A stretch of 64,000 bases of DNA. It comes from an uncultured Nostoc sp. Lineage in GTDB: Bacteria > Cyanobacteriota > Cyanobacteriia > Cyanobacteriales > Nostocaceae. The stretch is from positions 83,037-147,036 of the forward strand of contig NZ_CALMFY010000103.1 in assembly GCF_937863485.1 (NCBI RefSeq), given 5' to 3'. Below the pieces are notes generated by a model. The model did no database searches. It saw nothing but the letters and a program-made list of their open reading frames with translations, and had not been told where the DNA came from. Position numbers and translations under genes: made by a program. Below, one piece after another: positions 49,219 through 57,487 of the stretch. Position 1 is the stretch's first letter; every line of letters starts with the position of its first letter.

Positions 49219-50046
49219 ATGACTACAACAGAAGTTGAGCTAAACCCTTGTTTCCTGACTCCTGAACGAGTACAGCCAGAGTATCCGTTGTTGGTATACT
49301 TGCCAGGAATGGATGGAACAGGTCAATTATTGCGATCGCAAACCGCTGGATTAGAAGCTGGCTTTGATGTCCGTTGTTTGGCGCTCCCACGGAAAGACCT
49401 GAACACTTGGGATGTGCTAGCTAAAAGTGTATTGGACTTGATCGACGCTGAATTAGAAAAAAGCTCTCAGAGGCCAGTTTACTTGTGTGGTGAGTCCTTT
49501 GGTGGTTGCTTGGCAATGAAAGTGGCAATCCAAGCACCAGAGTTATTTAAGCGAATTATCCTAATTAACCCAGCTTCGTCCTTTCATCTTCGCCCTTGGT
49601 TAAGTTGGGCATCCCAACTAACTTACTTAGTGCCATCAGGATTGTATGATGTTGGGGCACTGGTGTTATTGCCGTTTTTATCATCTTTGCCACGCATTTC
49701 CCGAAGCGATCGCCATGAGCTGCTGAAAACTATGCGTTCTATCCCCTTAGAAACCGTTCTTTGGCGGTTGTCTTTACTGCGAGAGTTTCATATTGATGAT
49801 GAGCAGTTAAGTCGCTTAACTCAACCAGTTCTGTTGATTGCCGGTGGTAGCGATCGCCTTTTGCCTTCTGTAACTGAAGTGAAGCGGATCGCGAATATCT
49901 TACCAAGTACCAAGATTGTGGTGTTGCCCAATTGCGGACACGCTTGTTTGTTAGAGGAAGATATTAATCTCTATGACATTCTCAAGGCTAACAACTTTTT
50001 AGAAAGTAAAGCTGATATAGGTACGGGGCTAGAGGTGAGAGGATAG
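49219..50046 (+). CDS. Alpha/beta hydrolase resembling the esterase half of plant phytyl ester synthases
   Basis: 275 residues. LLVYLPGMDGTGQLLRSQTA at the oxyanion strand, FDVRCLALPRKDL, the nucleophile elbow VYLCGESFGGCLAMKVAIQA, IILINPASSF, and the terminal His in LPNCGHACLLEED. The combination LYLPG(I/M)DGTG and LCGESFGGCLA is very like the N-terminal domain of plant PES1/PES2, where an acyltransferase domain follows. Here the acyltransferase is the separate gene just upstream. Substrate not shown; phytyl or glycerolipid esters are plausible. Confidence 0.82.
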   Translation: MTTTEVELNPCFLTPERVQPEYPLLVYLPGMDGTGQLLRSQTAGLEAGFDVRCLALPRKDLNTWDVLAKSVLDLIDAELEKSSQRPVYLCGESFGGCLAMKVAIQAPELFKRIILINPASSFHLRPWLSWASQLTYLVPSGLYDVGALVLLPFLSSLPRISRSDRHELLKTMRSIPLETVLWRLSLLREFHIDDEQLSRLTQPVLLIAGGSDRLLPSVTEVKRIANILPSTKIVVLPNCGHACLLEEDINLYDILKANNFLESKADIGTGLEVRG

Positions 50047-50100
50047 AGTGAGGAGCGATCTGATCAAATAGAAATTAATAAAACAAATTCAAAACAGACT

Positions 50101-50349
50101 ATGACTAAAACAACTGTCAAACTGCAAATTCCTTTTGAATCACTTCTAGATGCTATTGCCAACCTTCCTTTAGAAGAAAAACATCAACTGTGGCAATTCT
50201 TAAATGAGGAAATTAACCAAAGCGAAGGCAATTTACTTCAAGAAGACTATTATGATTGGGGTTCCCAAGGACAGCCAAAAGACAAGCCAGTAGAATATAT
50301 TCCTGGAGTTGGGCTAACAGTTGTTGGTGGCAAGAATGCTCCAACCTGA
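50101..50349 (+). CDS. Small antitoxin-like protein of a MazF/PemK-type pair
   Basis: 82 residues, ending 14 nt inside the next gene. KLQIPFESLLDAIANLPLEE looks like the helical part of short cyanobacterial antitoxins (DUF2281/addiction type), then an acidic Gln/Glu-rich middle and YIPGVGLTVVGGKNAPT. No classical AbrB or RHH fold is obvious. The call rests on the overlapping MazF-type partner downstream. Confidence 0.65.
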   Translation: MTKTTVKLQIPFESLLDAIANLPLEEKHQLWQFLNEEINQSEGNLLQEDYYDWGSQGQPKDKPVEYIPGVGLTVVGGKNAPT

Positions 50350-50704
50350 TTTGCTTGAGTGTGGCGACGTAGTTATAGTAACTTTGCCTACTAGTACTCC
50401 TAGAGGACGTGAACAGCAAGGAACTCGACCTGCTGTAGTTGTCGGTATACCTTGGGCAGAAGTCCGCTATCCAATGCTAATGATTGCACCTTTAACTACC
50501 CAGAGTGGTTCTTGGGTGTTTAATAATCCCAGCTTATACCCGCGTTTGCCAGCTAGTGCTGGTGGTTTGCCTTTGTCTTCCATTGTCTTGCTAGATCAAA
50601 CGCGGGGATTAGATATAAATCGAGTTTTGACGTATTTGGGAACACTCACCCCTGAGCAATATGTTCCTATTGTTGATGGATTAACACAGTTATTCAGACA
50701 ATAA
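50336..50704 (+). CDS. MazF/PemK-family toxin (type II toxin-antitoxin)
   Basis: 122 residues from the ATG at 50336; the track's earlier TTG (50321) adds five unlikely residues. CGDVVIVTLPTSTPRGREQQ followed by GTRPAVVVGIPW is the MazF N-terminal beta pattern, then MLMIAPLTTQSGSWVF, SIVLLDQTRGLDINRV and LTPEQYVPIVDGL. Family members are ribosome-independent mRNA endonucleases neutralised by their antitoxin. The start overlaps the antitoxin end by 14 nt, fixing the two as one transcription and translation unit. Sequence specificity cannot be read. Confidence 0.85.
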   Translation: MLQPDLLECGDVVIVTLPTSTPRGREQQGTRPAVVVGIPWAEVRYPMLMIAPLTTQSGSWVFNNPSLYPRLPASAGGLPLSSIVLLDQTRGLDINRVLTYLGTLTPEQYVPIVDGLTQLFRQ

Positions 50705-50808
50705 AATAGTTAATTTTAAACTGATATTTACGTTTAGAGAGGGATGTAAAGCCACTCACACTTCGCTACAAATTTAAAGAGAGAGGCTTTACAGGATGGT
50801 ATCAAGCA

Positions 50809-51975
50809 ATGGCAGACAAACCCCAAGAAACAGAGGTGAATAAATTAGTTAATTCACCCAGAGAAACTTCACAAGTAAAAATCCAGACTCAATCATCAGT
50901 AGAAAATGAACCGTCTATATTAGAGTCTTTTGTTAAAACTGTTGCTGAGACTGGCAAAGCAGTTTTAGATACAGCAGTAGGGGTGGGAGAAGCGACGGCG
51001 AAAGAAACACACAAGTTAATTGAGCAAACAACTCAAACCAGCGGTGAGGTTGTGAATCGCCTCAGTGAAAATTGGCTAATTAGAAAACTATCTGGAGTGT
51101 TAAATCTAAATTGGCTAATTAGTGATACTAATCTTGTTGATTTGGAAAAAGCAGAAGTTGCGGTAAACAAGCTGAAAAAACAGTATCCAAATGAATCACC
51201 CAGCCAGATTGCTCACCGAATCATGGTGGAAAAAGCAACTCAAGCAGGCACAGTTGGACTAGCCACTAGTATTTTGCCAGGAATAGCAGTGGCATTGTTG
51301 GCAATTGATTTAACAGCGACAACCAAATTGCAGTCAGAAATGCTTTATCAAATTGCATCTGTCTACGGGCTAGATTTAAAAAATCCTGCCCGTAAAGGTG
51401 AAATTTTGGCAATTTTTGGTTTAGCTTTGGGTGGAAGTCGTCTGTTGAAAGCTGCGGGATTAGGCTTGCTGCGAAATGTACCCTTGGCGGGTGCAGCGAT
51501 CGCAGCTAGTTCAAATGCGACGATGATCTATTCATTGGGCTACGCTGCTTGTCGATTTTACGAAGCCAAGCTGGATGAATCAACTTCCCTGGAATCGCCA
51601 CAGACATTGGCAACATTAAAAGCAGAGAGTGAAAAGTATCTAGAAAGTGCGATCGCTCAAGAAGCCGTCATGGATCAAATCTTAGTTCACATGATCCTGG
51701 CTAGCCATCCAGAAAAGACTTGGAAAGAAATTTTGCCAGAATTACAAGCTCTAAACCTCAGTCATAACTCGTTGGATACCATTGCCCAAAATATCAAATC
51801 ACTTAAGTCTTTTGATATACTGCTCAATCAGCTAAATCGTGATTTTGCCATACCCTTGTTGACTCAGTGTTACAAAATTGCCCAGCTTGACAATCAGATT
51901 ACACCAGTTGAGCAACATATAATCACAGCGATCGCTAAGAAATTTGACATTGACACAAATGGAATTGGGGCATAG
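50809..51975 (+). CDS. EcsC-like family protein
   Basis: 388 residues. N-terminal ~80 residues are polar and unstructured-looking, followed by a helical region (SFVKTVAETGKAVLDTAVGV). The middle has the EcsC/DUF697-like helical hydrophobic hairpin (GTVGLATSILPGIAVALLAI, LQSEMLYQIASVYGLDLKNP, EILAIFGLALGGSRLLKAAG) and LLRNVPLAGAAIAASSNATM. The last ~60 residues (LDNQITPVEQHIITAIAKKF) resemble a TerB-like helical end. Function not established. Start ATG with a GAGAGG stretch 20-30 nt upstream. Confidence 0.75.
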   Translation: MADKPQETEVNKLVNSPRETSQVKIQTQSSVENEPSILESFVKTVAETGKAVLDTAVGVGEATAKETHKLIEQTTQTSGEVVNRLSENWLIRKLSGVLNLNWLISDTNLVDLEKAEVAVNKLKKQYPNESPSQIAHRIMVEKATQAGTVGLATSILPGIAVALLAIDLTATTKLQSEMLYQIASVYGLDLKNPARKGEILAIFGLALGGSRLLKAAGLGLLRNVPLAGAAIAASSNATMIYSLGYAACRFYEAKLDESTSLESPQTLATLKAESEKYLESAIAQEAVMDQILVHMILASHPEKTWKEILPELQALNLSHNSLDTIAQNIKSLKSFDILLNQLNRDFAIPLLTQCYKIAQLDNQITPVEQHIITAIAKKFDIDTNGIGA

Positions 51976-52030
51976 GGCATGGGGCGAGTAGCTATAATTT
52001 AGCGAGTTGGTATAAATAGCACTCGTAAAT

Positions 52031-52260
52031 GAGTCTTTGATACTCGTCAATCCACCTTAGAACTCTGTTAACGAGTCTTTGATACTCGTCAATCCACCTC
52101 AGAACTCTGTTAACGAGTCTTTGATACTCGTTAATCCACCTCAGAACTCCGTTAACGAGTCTTTGATCCTCGTCAATCCACCTCAGAACTCCATTAACGA
52201 GTCTTTGATACTCGTTAATCCACCTCAGAACTCCATTAACGAGTCTTTGATACTCGTTAA
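52031..52260 (+). repeat. 42-bp tandem direct repeat, 5 units plus a partial, each with a hairpin core
   Basis: The core GAGTCTTTGATACTCG begins at 52031, 52073, 52115, 52157 (one change, GATCCTCG), 52199 and 52241, exactly 42 nt apart. The spacer AATCCACCTCAGAACTC varies little. In each unit ACGAGT and ACTCGT pair around a 7-nt loop (first unit ATGAGT). Because 42 is a multiple of 3, frame 52079-52369 reads as a 14-residue repeat (SLILVNPPQNSVNE), but its only start is TTG with no ribosome site. The same 19-mer core lies inverted at 10246-10264. Confidence 0.95.
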
Positions 52261-52291
52261 TGAAGTTAGGAACTTTACTCTTTTACCTCCT

Positions 52292-52340
52292 CTGCCCAAT
52301 GCCCAATGCCCAATGCCCCATGTCCATTCCCCAATGCCCA
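52292..52340 (+). repeat. STRR heptamer repeats (TGCCCAA)
   Basis: TGCCCAA is repeated tandemly, then in degenerate form (TGCCCCA, TGCCCAT), just after the 42-bp array and ~75 nt before the pepA ATG. Confidence 0.8.
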
Positions 52341-52415
52341 TTCCCCTCACCATGAAACAAGAATTTTGAGCAATACTGGTACAAGAAGGAATATTTACAC
52401 AAAATCCCAACCAAA

Positions 52416-53897
52416 ATGACAATTCAACTTAGTGATAAGCCTTTGCTAGAGTGGGCAGGCGATAGTTTGGCAATTGGATTATTTGAAGATGCAGTAGAGT
52501 TAACCGGAGAACTAGCTACTTTAGATCAAAAGTTTTCCGGCGTCTTAAAAGAACTGATTGCTGAAGAAGAATTTAAAGGTAAAGCCAACAGTACCATCTT
52601 TAGCCGTGTAAATCCTGGTAGTCCAGTGCGGAAATTGATTTTGGTAGGTTTAGGAAAACCAGATGCACTACAACTAGATACTCTGCGCCGCGCTGCTGCT
52701 GCTGTAGCCAGGGTAGGAAAAAAGCAAAAAAGCAAAGTTCTGGGATTTAGTTTTCCATTGTGGAATAACGATCCAGCAGCCAGCGCCCAAGCGATCGCAG
52801 AAGGCATCGAATTGGCGCTTTACCAAGATATTCGCTTTAAATCAGAACCAGAAGAGAAAGGATCACAAATTGAAACCGTAGATTTACTAGGTTTCGGTGG
52901 ACAAGAAGCAGCCATCACCCGCGCCAATCAAATCGTTTCCGGGGTAAATTTGGCACGGCAGTTAGTAGCAGCGCCAGCCAATGCAGTAACACCACTTACT
53001 TTGGCAGAAACTGCTCAAGCGATCGCTAACGATTACGGTTTACAAGTGGAAATTCTGGAACGAGAAGATTGTGAAAAGTTAGGCATGGGTGCTTTTTTGG
53101 GAGTATCGCAAGGTTCCGAGTTGCCACCTAAATTCATTCACCTAACTTATAAACCAGAAGGTACACCCAAAAAGAAACTAGCAATTATTGGTAAAGGTGT
53201 AACTTTCGATTCCGGGGGACTCAACATTAAAGGTGCTGGTAGTGGGATCGAAACCATGAAAATGGATATGGGCGGTGCAGCTGCTACCTTGGGCGCGGCA
53301 AAAGCAATTGCTCAAATTAAGCCAGATGTTGAGGTTCACTTTATCTCGGCGGTAGCCGAAAACATGATTAGCGGTCACGCCATGCACCCTGGAGATATTC
53401 TCACAGCATCAAACGGCAAAACAATCGAAGTGAACAACACCGACGCTGAAGGACGTTTAACCTTAGCAGATGCCTTGGTGTATGCCGACAAATTGGGATT
53501 AAATGCGATCGTGGATTTAGCCACCCTGACTGGTGCTAACGTCATTGCCTTGGGTGACGATATTGCTGGTTTGTACACTCCCGATGATGCTGTAGCTTCC
53601 CAAATCGAGAAAGCTGCCGAAACTTCAGGTGAAAAGATTTGGCGGATGCCAATGGAAGAAAAATATTTTGAAGGGTTAAAGTCTGGTATCGCGGACATGA
53701 AGAATACAGGCCCGCGTCCGGGTGGTGCAATTACCGCTGCCCTTTTCCTCAAGCAATTCGTCAAAGAAACCCCTTGGGCGCACTTAGATATTGCCGGGCC
53801 AGTGTGGACAGATAAAGAAAATGGCTACAACGGCGCGGGGGCAACTGGCTACGGCGTTCGGACGCTAGTTGACTGGGTACTAGGGAGTGGGGAGTAA
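52416..53897 (+). CDS. pepA: Leucyl aminopeptidase (cytosol aminopeptidase, M17)
   Basis: 493 residues. Two-zinc aminopeptidase that trims N-terminal residues in the cytoplasm. The M17 signature is complete: [20 protein letters not shown] (Lys and metal Asp), [14 protein letters not shown]-type region, [19 protein letters not shown] (Asp, Glu, Arg), and the C-terminal [17 protein letters not shown]. The N-terminal ~165 residues form the macro-like domain. A long heptamer-built hairpin follows the stop. Confidence 0.97.
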   Translation: MTIQLSDKPLLEWAGDSLAIGLFEDAVELTGELATLDQKFSGVLKELIAEEEFKGKANSTIFSRVNPGSPVRKLILVGLGKPDALQLDTLRRAAAAVARVGKKQKSKVLGFSFPLWNNDPAASAQAIAEGIELALYQDIRFKSEPEEKGSQIETVDLLGFGGQEAAITRANQIVSGVNLARQLVAAPANAVTPLTLAETAQAIANDYGLQVEILEREDCEKLGMGAFLGVSQGSELPPKFIHLTYKPEGTPKKKLAIIGKGVTFDSGGLNIKGAGSGIETMKMDMGGAAATLGAAKAIAQIKPDVEVHFISAVAENMISGHAMHPGDILTASNGKTIEVNNTDAEGRLTLADALVYADKLGLNAIVDLATLTGANVIALGDDIAGLYTPDDAVASQIEKAAETSGEKIWRMPMEEKYFEGLKSGIADMKNTGPRPGGAITAALFLKQFVKETPWAHLDIAGPVWTDKENGYNGAGATGYGVRTLVDWVLGSGE

Positions 53898-53898
53898 G

Positions 53899-53969
53899 AA
53901 TTTTAGATTTTAGATTTTGGACTTTAGATCAAATTTCAATCTAAAATCCAAAATCTAAAATCCAAAATT
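53899..53969. terminator. 31-bp near-perfect hairpin after pepA, built from heptamers
   Basis: AATTTTAGATTTTAGATTTT... at 53899-53929 pairs with 53939-53969 with only two mismatches and a 9-nt loop. Both arms are made of TTTTAGA/TTTTGGA heptamers. It could end the pepA transcript, but arms are AT-rich and no clear U-run follows. Confidence 0.55.
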
Positions 53970-54128
53970 GAATTGCCCAATGCCCAGTCACAAACAATTC
54001 GTGCTATCTTGAGCTTGCCAGCAAAAATTGTTGCAATAGTAACAGAAATAATTTGGCGGTCAGAAAGTTAAGCTTTTTCGGGCATTGCCATCTGGTAAAA
54101 TTTATAAGGTTTCTAAAAGCTCTGAGCA

Positions 54129-55151
54129 ATGGGATCGACTCGTGTAAGGATCGCAATTGACGCAATGGGAGGGGATCACGCACCCGGTGAAATTGTTGCT
54201 GGCGCACTGCGAGCACGGGAAGAATTGGGTGTAGATGTATTACTGGTCGGTGATCCCCAACAAATAGAAGCTGCCTTGCCGCCAAAAACGAATTTAGGGC
54301 AGGTGGAGATCGTGACTGCTGAGGAAGCGATCGCTATGGATGAGGAGCCTTTAAACGCAGTTAGACGCAAACGCAAGGCTTCGATCAATGTGGCAATGGA
54401 TTTAGTTAAGCAGCAGCAGGCAGATGCCGTATTTTCTGCCGGTCACTCTGGGGCAGCTATGGCATCAGCTTTGCTCCGCTTAGGACGATTGCCGGGAATT
54501 GATCGCCCAGCCATAGGGACAGTTTTTCCCACGATTATTGCTGGGAAGCCAGTGTTGGTACTTGATGTCGGCGCGAATGTAGATTGCCGTCCCAAGTTTT
54601 TAGAGCAGTTTGGTGTCATGGGTTCGGCTTACAGTCAATATGTCTTAGGTACAAGCGAACCTAAAGTGGGTTTATTGAATATCGGTGAAGAAGACTCTAA
54701 GGGCAATGATGCAGCCGTCCGCGCCCACCAAATGCTCCGCGAAAATTCCCAAATTAATTTTATTGGCAATGCCGAAGGGCGTGATGTGCTTTCCGGTCGC
54801 TTTGATGTAATTGTCTGTGATGGCTTTGTCGGTAATGTATTGTTAAAATTTGCCGAAGCCGTTGGAGAAGTGATTTTGCAAATTCTGCGGGAAGAATTAC
54901 CCCAAGGATTGCACGGTCAAATCGGTTCAGCACTCTTAAAACCCAACCTGAAGCGGGTTAAGCAGCGGATGGATCACGCAGAACACGGTGGTGCCTTGCT
55001 GTTAGGTGTGGCAGGAGTCTGTTTTATCGGTCACGGTAGCTCACAAGCTCCTTCAATTTTTAATGCAATTCGGATGGCAAAAGAAGCTGTTGATAACCAG
55101 GTGCTACAACGAATTCAGTCCCAATATATTCTAGAGCGGGAGAGCGGTTAG
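54129..55151 (+). CDS. plsX: Phosphate acyltransferase PlsX
   Basis: 340 residues. Converts acyl-ACP and phosphate to acyl-phosphate, the donor for PlsY in membrane lipid synthesis; soluble. RIAIDAMGGDHAPGEIVAGA at the N-terminus, VFSAGHSGAAMASALLRLGR, ALVLDVGANVDCRPKFLEQF-type region (LVLDVGANVDCRP), VGLLNIGEEDSKGND and VCDGFVGNVLLKFAE are the family pattern. First gene of a plsX-fabH-fabD run, the normal bacterial order. The start is at the ATG preceding GSTRVRIAID; nearby GTG codons inside this stretch are less likely. Confidence 0.95.
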   Translation: MGSTRVRIAIDAMGGDHAPGEIVAGALRAREELGVDVLLVGDPQQIEAALPPKTNLGQVEIVTAEEAIAMDEEPLNAVRRKRKASINVAMDLVKQQQADAVFSAGHSGAAMASALLRLGRLPGIDRPAIGTVFPTIIAGKPVLVLDVGANVDCRPKFLEQFGVMGSAYSQYVLGTSEPKVGLLNIGEEDSKGNDAAVRAHQMLRENSQINFIGNAEGRDVLSGRFDVIVCDGFVGNVLLKFAEAVGEVILQILREELPQGLHGQIGSALLKPNLKRVKQRMDHAEHGGALLLGVAGVCFIGHGSSQAPSIFNAIRMAKEAVDNQVLQRIQSQYILERESG

Positions 55152-55264
55152 CGATTCAGTTATAAGTCATGAGCCGTTTGTCATTTGTCATTTGCCAGGA
55201 CGAAAGACATAGGACAAAAGACAAGGGAAAAAAGGCAAAAAGCTGATAGCTCGGGAGATTAGGA

Positions 55265-56257
55265 GTGCAGAATTTAGGCGTAGCAATTACCGGAAGCGGC
55301 TCGGCAGTGCCAGCAACTTCCTTACACAACCAGACATTGAGTGAAGTAGTTGAAACATCAGACGAATGGATTGCCACAAGAACGGGAATTCGTCAACGGC
55401 GATTAGCGCTGCCATCTGAGTCCTTGAGTATACTCGCTACTGCCGCCAGCAGTCAGGCGATCGCAGCTTCGGGAATTAAACCAGAAGACCTAGACCTGAT
55501 TCTGCTAGCCACTTCCACCCCTGATGATTTGTTTGGTAGTGCTTGTCAAGTACAGGCTCAATTGGGAGCCACCAACGCAGTAGCCTTTGACTTGACCGCT
55601 GCCTGTTCCGGCTTTGTGTTTGGTCTTGTTACAGCAGCTCAATATATTAGAACAGGCGTTTACCGAAATGTACTTTTGATCGGGGCAGATATCCTCTCTC
55701 GCTGGGTAGATTGGCAAGATCGGAGCACTTGTGTATTGTTCGGTGATGGTGCAGGGGCAGTAGTATTGCAGGCTGACAAAAGCGATCGCTTGTTGGGATT
55801 TGCACTTAAAAGTGATGGCACTCAAAACCATCACCTTAATCTTGCCTATGCAGGCGCTTCCCAAGAACTACTCTCAGGTGTAAATATCACTAAAGGCACT
55901 TACCAACCCATTACCATGAATGGCAAAGAAGTCTACCGCTTTGCTGTCCAAAAAGTACCAGAAATCATTGACAAAGCCTTGTTTCATGCCAACCTCAGTG
56001 TTGACCAAATAGATTGGCTGCTGTTGCATCAAGCCAATCAGCGGATTATCGATGCTGTTGCCCAACGCTTGAATGTCCCAGAACATAAAGTTATAAGTAA
56101 TCTCGCCGAGTACGGCAATACCTCTGCTGCTTCCATTCCGTTAGCTTTGGATGAAGCAGTGCGGCAAGGTAAGATTAAACCCAATGACATCGTTGCTACA
56201 TCCGGCTTTGGTGCCGGTCTTACCTGGGGTGCGGCAATTTTTCAATGGGGAAGGTGA
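55265..56257 (+). CDS. fabH: Beta-ketoacyl-ACP synthase III
   Basis: 330 residues with a GTG start preceded by GGGAGATTAGGA. Condenses acetyl-CoA with malonyl-ACP to start fatty acid synthesis. Catalytic Cys in FDLTAACSGFVFGLVTA, His in LLLHQANQRIIDAV, Asn in YGNTSAASIPLAL; N-terminal SDEWIATRTGIRQRR is the CoA-binding pattern. Separated from plsX by 113 nt containing TTTGTCA-type heptamers. Confidence 0.96.
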   Translation: MQNLGVAITGSGSAVPATSLHNQTLSEVVETSDEWIATRTGIRQRRLALPSESLSILATAASSQAIAASGIKPEDLDLILLATSTPDDLFGSACQVQAQLGATNAVAFDLTAACSGFVFGLVTAAQYIRTGVYRNVLLIGADILSRWVDWQDRSTCVLFGDGAGAVVLQADKSDRLLGFALKSDGTQNHHLNLAYAGASQELLSGVNITKGTYQPITMNGKEVYRFAVQKVPEIIDKALFHANLSVDQIDWLLLHQANQRIIDAVAQRLNVPEHKVISNLAEYGNTSAASIPLALDEAVRQGKIKPNDIVATSGFGAGLTWGAAIFQWGR

Positions 56258-56600
56258 CTCAATTTTGGATTTTAGATTTTGGATTTTAGATTGATTCCAT
56301 GCATGAATGCTCTTTCTTCCCTACGGGACGCTGCGCGTAGCAAGATCCCCGTAGGGGTACGATCAATAATTTTAGATTTTAGATTTGTTCTCGCGTTTAA
56401 ATTCGCTTGCTCTCAGACCTTTTTAAATTTTGAACTTTCCTGCGGAACGCTACGCGTAGCAAGATCCCCGTAGGGGTACGGCGTTAGCGCTTAGTCAAAC
56501 GCTTTTGAATTATTCAATTCCATTATCCAAAATTTAAAATCTAAAATTCGGTGAATATTTTATCCTTTGTTAATGACCAATGACCAATGACTAGTGACCA
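56258..56600. repeat. Repeat-filled fabH-fabD gap
   Basis: 343 nt. Two copies of ACGC(T/G)(A/G)CGCGTAGCAAGATCCCCGTAGGGGTAC-type sequence lie at ~56328-56361 and ~56447-56480, related to the block at 41.6-41.75 kb. Between and after them are TTTTAGA/TTTTGGA heptamers, and at 56573-56607 TGACCAA heptamers that run into the fabD start codon. ORF 56279-56473 is translated repeat. Confidence 0.8.
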
Positions 56601-56607
56601 ATGACAA
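56573..56607 (+). repeat. STRR heptamers (TGACCAA) overlapping the fabD start
   Basis: TGACCAATGACCAATGACTA and GTGACCAATGACAAA place the heptamer directly at the ribosome-binding region; the fabD ATG at 56601 is itself part of a repeat unit, and no normal Shine-Dalgarno site remains. Confidence 0.8.
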
Positions 56608-57482
56608 AAACTGCATGGGTGTTTCCCGGACAAGGTTCCCAAGCACTGGGAATGGGAATAGACTTATTAGATATACCCGCCGCTAAAGACAAATTTGCTC
56701 AGGCTGAGGCAATTTTGGGCTGGTCTGTAACAGAAATCTGTCAAACTCAAGAAGAGAAGTTATCACAGACGCTATATACCCAGCCAATTCTTTATGTGGT
56801 GGAAAGCATTCTTGCTGACCTTCTTAGAGAACGAGGACACCACCCAGATTTAGTTGCTGGACACAGTTTGGGAGAATATACTGCCCTTTACATAGCGGGT
56901 GTCTTTGAGTGGTCGGCTGGTTTATATCTAGTAAAGCGTCGTGCAGAACTTATGGATAATGCCGTCGGTGGTATGATGGCGGCTTTGATGAACTTTGACC
57001 GCGAACAGTTGGAAAAAGTCATTGCCCAAACGCCTGATGTGGTGCTAGCAAATGATAATAGTTCGGCTCAGGTGGTAATTTCAGGCACGACTGAGGCTGT
57101 ACAAGCGGTGATGACTCAAGTAAAAGCAAAGCGTGCTATTCCCCTAAAAGTTTCTGGAGCATTTCACTCACATTTAATAGCACCAGCAGCTGCCCAATTC
57201 CAAGACATTCTAGAATCTGTGGAATTTCAGTCGGCTACTGTGCCAGTGTTGTCTAATGTAGAACCAATTCCGTCTATTGATGCCGAGATTTTAAAGCAAC
57301 GCCTGAATAAACAAATGACTGGTTCTGTAAGATGGCGAGAAATTTCTCTGGAATTACCAGCCAACGGCATCCAGCGAGTAGTCGAAATTGGCCCTGGTAA
57401 AGTCCTAACTGGCTTGATTAAACGTAGTAGCCCTGACTTAATATTAGAAAACATCCAAAGTGCTGCTGATTTACCTGTTTAA
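56601..57482 (+). CDS. fabD: Malonyl-CoA:ACP transacylase
   Basis: 293 residues. Loads malonyl groups on ACP. FPGQGSQALGMGIDL near the N-terminus, the active Ser in VAGHSLGEYTALYIAG, VKRRAELMDNAVGGMMAAL (Arg that binds malonate carboxylate), SGAFHSHLIAPA (catalytic His), and VEIGPGKVLTGLIKR near the C-terminus. All catalytic residues present. The start lies in a heptamer repeat. It ends only 5 nt before the stop codon of the convergent giant kinase, with no room for a terminator. Confidence 0.96.
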   Translation: MTKTAWVFPGQGSQALGMGIDLLDIPAAKDKFAQAEAILGWSVTEICQTQEEKLSQTLYTQPILYVVESILADLLRERGHHPDLVAGHSLGEYTALYIAGVFEWSAGLYLVKRRAELMDNAVGGMMAALMNFDREQLEKVIAQTPDVVLANDNSSAQVVISGTTEAVQAVMTQVKAKRAIPLKVSGAFHSHLIAPAAAQFQDILESVEFQSATVPVLSNVEPIPSIDAEILKQRLNKQMTGSVRWREISLELPANGIQRVVEIGPGKVLTGLIKRSSPDLILENIQSAADLPV

Positions 57483-57487
57483 TTTTT

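Noticed and set aside
52031-52260. CRISPR array
   Set aside because: Spacers are near identical rather than unique, and no cas gene is nearby.
52079-52369. 96-aa ORF with a 14-residue repeat in the 42-bp array
   Set aside because: Only a TTG start, no ribosome site, and a TAG in the first repeat unit of the same frame; it reads as translated tandem repeat. Kept as a repeat feature.
56279-56473. 64-aa ORF between fabH and fabD
   Set aside because: Translation of heptamer and GACGCTGCGCGTAGC-type repeats.
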